Assembly: GCA_005880175.1 (NCBI GenBank)
Contig: VBJR01000379.1
Location: 5,127 to 29,926, forward strand
From: Chloroflexota bacterium
GTDB lineage: Bacteria; Chloroflexota; Dormibacteria; Dormibacterales; Dormibacteraceae
DNA length: 24,800 bases
Direction of reading: 5' to 3'
The stretch's first letter is position 1; every line of letters starts with the position of its first letter. Under the pieces are notes generated by a model. It was not told where the DNA came from. It ran no database searches and saw nothing but the letters and a program-made list of their open reading frames with translations. The translations under genes were made by a program, and so were the position numbers. Shown one piece after another: positions 23,297 to 24,800 of the stretch.

Positions 23297-24800
23297 ATGC
23301 GACGAATCGCGCTTTCCGGCGCGTTCGCGGCACTGCTCGCGTTCGCATTCGCGGCTCCGGCGTCCGCGGCGGGGGTCGGAGGCCGGGTGCTGGCCTCCCG
23401 CGGCGACCCGTTCGCCGCCTGCGTGGGCGTCGGCGCCGATCCCGCCTTCGGCGGCGTCAACAACCCGAACGCCGAGGTCGAACCGTTCATCGCCGAGAAC
23501 CCGGCCGCCACGCGCAACCTCGTGGCGACCTGGCAGCAGGACCGCTGGAGCGACGGCGGCTCCAAGGGCCTGGTCGCCGGCTGGTCGGCGGACGGCGGCC
23601 GCAGCTGGCACGACAGCGTGCTGCCGTACAGCGCCTGCGCGGCCTCGTCCGGGACGCAGGTGGCCCCGTTCGACCGGGCGTCGGACCCGTGGGTCTCGAT
23701 CGGGCCGGACGGCAAGGCGTACAACCAGGGCCTCGTGTTCAACGCCAACGACAACCACAACGGCGTGGCCGCGGTCACGTCGGTGGACGGCGGCCGCACC
23801 TGGCAGAACCTGCGGCTCCAGATCGACGACTCGGCCAGCGACCCGACCGTGCCCGTGGACGACAAGAACTCCATCACGGCCGACCCGCGGCTGCCGGGCT
23901 TCGCGTACGGCGTGTGGGACCGGATCTCGATCGTGCCGTGCGGCGCCGCCAGCGCCCCGCGCCACGCCCCCGAGTTCGACGACCATCCGGCGGTGGCGGG
24001 CGCCTTCGCGGCCAACGCGGCCCCGGTCTGCACCGTCGGGCCGACGTTCCTCTCCCGGACGACCGACGGGGGCCGGACCTGGGAGACGGCGCGGGTGATC
24101 GTGCCGGTCGCGGTCAACGAGCAGACGATCGGCAACGTCATCGTCGCCAACCCGCGGACGGACACGCTGTTCGACTTCTTCGACTTCATCGACGTCAACG
24201 GCGGGCTCCACGCGGATCAGGAGTTCTCGCTGGACCACGGCGTGACGTGGAGCCAGCCGCAGCGGATCGGCGACATCGACACGGCCGCGCTGCAGGCCGG
24301 CCGCGGTGGGGTCGTGGACCCGCGCAACCCCAACAACCAGTTCCGGACCGGCGACATCCTGCCGGAGCCCGCCATCGACCCGAGGACGGGCCGCCTGTAC
24401 GTGGTCTGGCAGGACGCCCGGTTCAACGGCGGGGCGAACGACCAGGTCGTCATCTCCACGTCGGGCGACCCGCTGGGGCGGACCGGCTCGTGGACGGCGC
24501 CCACGCTGGTCAGCCCCAAGGGCGACCCGGCCGCGTTCAACGCCTCCGTCGCCGTCAACCGCGACGGCCAGGTCGCGGTCCTGTTCCAGGACTTCCGGAA
24601 CATCGGCAGCGCCCCGGCCTCGGTCCTGCCCACGACCACGTTCGTGCGCGTGGCGAGCGGGCCGTCGTTCGACTTCGACCGCGAGACGCAGGTGTCCCGG
24701 CCGTTCAACTTCCTGGCCGCGCCGCGGGCCGGCGGCTTCTTCGTCGGCGATTACAACGCGATCGTGGCCAGCCCCAGGACCGGCGGCTTCTCGGCCGTCT
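23297..24800 (+). CDS. Secreted BNR/Asp-box repeat protein (sialidase-like fold), cut by window end
   Basis: At least 501 aa and still open at the edge. The ATG follows GAGGAGGG. The N-terminus is a Sec signal (MRRIALSGAFAALLAFAFAAPASA) with likely cleavage after ASA. Asp-box repeats are seen as SADGGRSW, SVDGGRTW, TTDGGRTW and SLDHGVTW, one per blade of a beta-propeller. The DPWVSIGPDGKAYNQGL and RTGRLYVVWQDARFNGG blocks are typical of actinobacterial exo-alpha-sialidase-like proteins of unknown substrate. It should be exported; no anchor is visible in the part present. True sialidase activity is doubtful without the Arg triad, which I could not identify. Confidence 0.85.
   Translation, partial: MRRIALSGAFAALLAFAFAAPASAAGVGGRVLASRGDPFAACVGVGADPAFGGVNNPNAEVEPFIAENPAATRNLVATWQQDRWSDGGSKGLVAGWSADGGRSWHDSVLPYSACAASSGTQVAPFDRASDPWVSIGPDGKAYNQGLVFNANDNHNGVAAVTSVDGGRTWQNLRLQIDDSASDPTVPVDDKNSITADPRLPGFAYGVWDRISIVPCGAASAPRHAPEFDDHPAVAGAFAANAAPVCTVGPTFLSRTTDGGRTWETARVIVPVAVNEQTIGNVIVANPRTDTLFDFFDFIDVNGGLHADQEFSLDHGVTWSQPQRIGDIDTAALQAGRGGVVDPRNPNNQFRTGDILPEPAIDPRTGRLYVVWQDARFNGGANDQVVISTSGDPLGRTGSWTAPTLVSPKGDPAAFNASVAVNRDGQVAVLFQDFRNIGSAPASVLPTTTFVRVASGPSFDFDRETQVSRPFNFLAAPRAGGFFVGDYNAIVASPRTGGFSAV

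Overview
The window comes from a very GC-rich bacterium. Gene content is typical of deep-branching Actinomycetota (Thermoleophilia-like) or a GC-rich Chloroflexota: a CGNR zinc-finger regulator, a class F-type sortase, a DUF2087 protein, an ECF vitamin transporter, type II 2-isopropylmalate synthase, and frequent GTG/TTG starts with 1-4 nt overlaps. I cannot choose between the phyla from sequence alone.

Layout. 1-1.3 kb: a small Arg-rich basic protein and an XRE regulator, convergent. 1.3-3.9 kb: an ECF transporter operon (S, T and two ATPase domains) that is damaged at two points. 3.9-4.7 kb: on the minus strand, a promoter, a highly structured RNA of about 210 nt and a strong terminator, followed directly by a small coiled-coil gene; on the plus strand, a cold-shock gene with a folded 5' leader. 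4.9-6.6 kb: an AlkA-like DNA glycosylase and a TetR regulator with a palindromic operator at its start. 6.7-12.9 kb: a branched-chain amino acid locus. leuC-leuD run to the left and ilvB-ilvN-leuA to the right. The right-hand operon is preceded by a leader peptide rich in Leu/Val/Ile and a textbook attenuator.

12.9-17.6 kb (minus strand): an esterase-like hydrolase, then an overlapping operon of three unrelated ATP-dependent carboxylate-amine ligases (ATP-grasp, circularly permuted ATP-grasp, YbdK/GCS2). This looks like a pathway for a non-ribosomal peptide or amide metabolite. A 338-bp insertion flanked by 29-bp direct repeats has split what was an ATGA start/stop overlap between the last two ligases. 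16.6-18.4 kb: non-coding DNA with several families of dispersed repeats, including hairpins whose stems differ in sequence yet stay fully paired.

18.4-24.8 kb: a thiolase, a thioredoxin-like protein lacking its active site, a CGNR protein, a TetR gene coupled to a 12-codon mini-ORF, a cupredoxin lipoprotein divergent from a frameshifted sortase, a DUF2087 gene overlapping an HExxH protein, and a secreted BNR-repeat protein cut by the window end.

Six plus-strand loci (EcfS/T, EcfA1/A2, ilvN, thiolase, thioredoxin, sortase) each lack a short internal segment that their families require. Four of these gaps also shift the frame. Such clustering in otherwise healthy genes suggests assembly or consensus loss as much as biology, and it should be checked before any of these genes is called a pseudogene.
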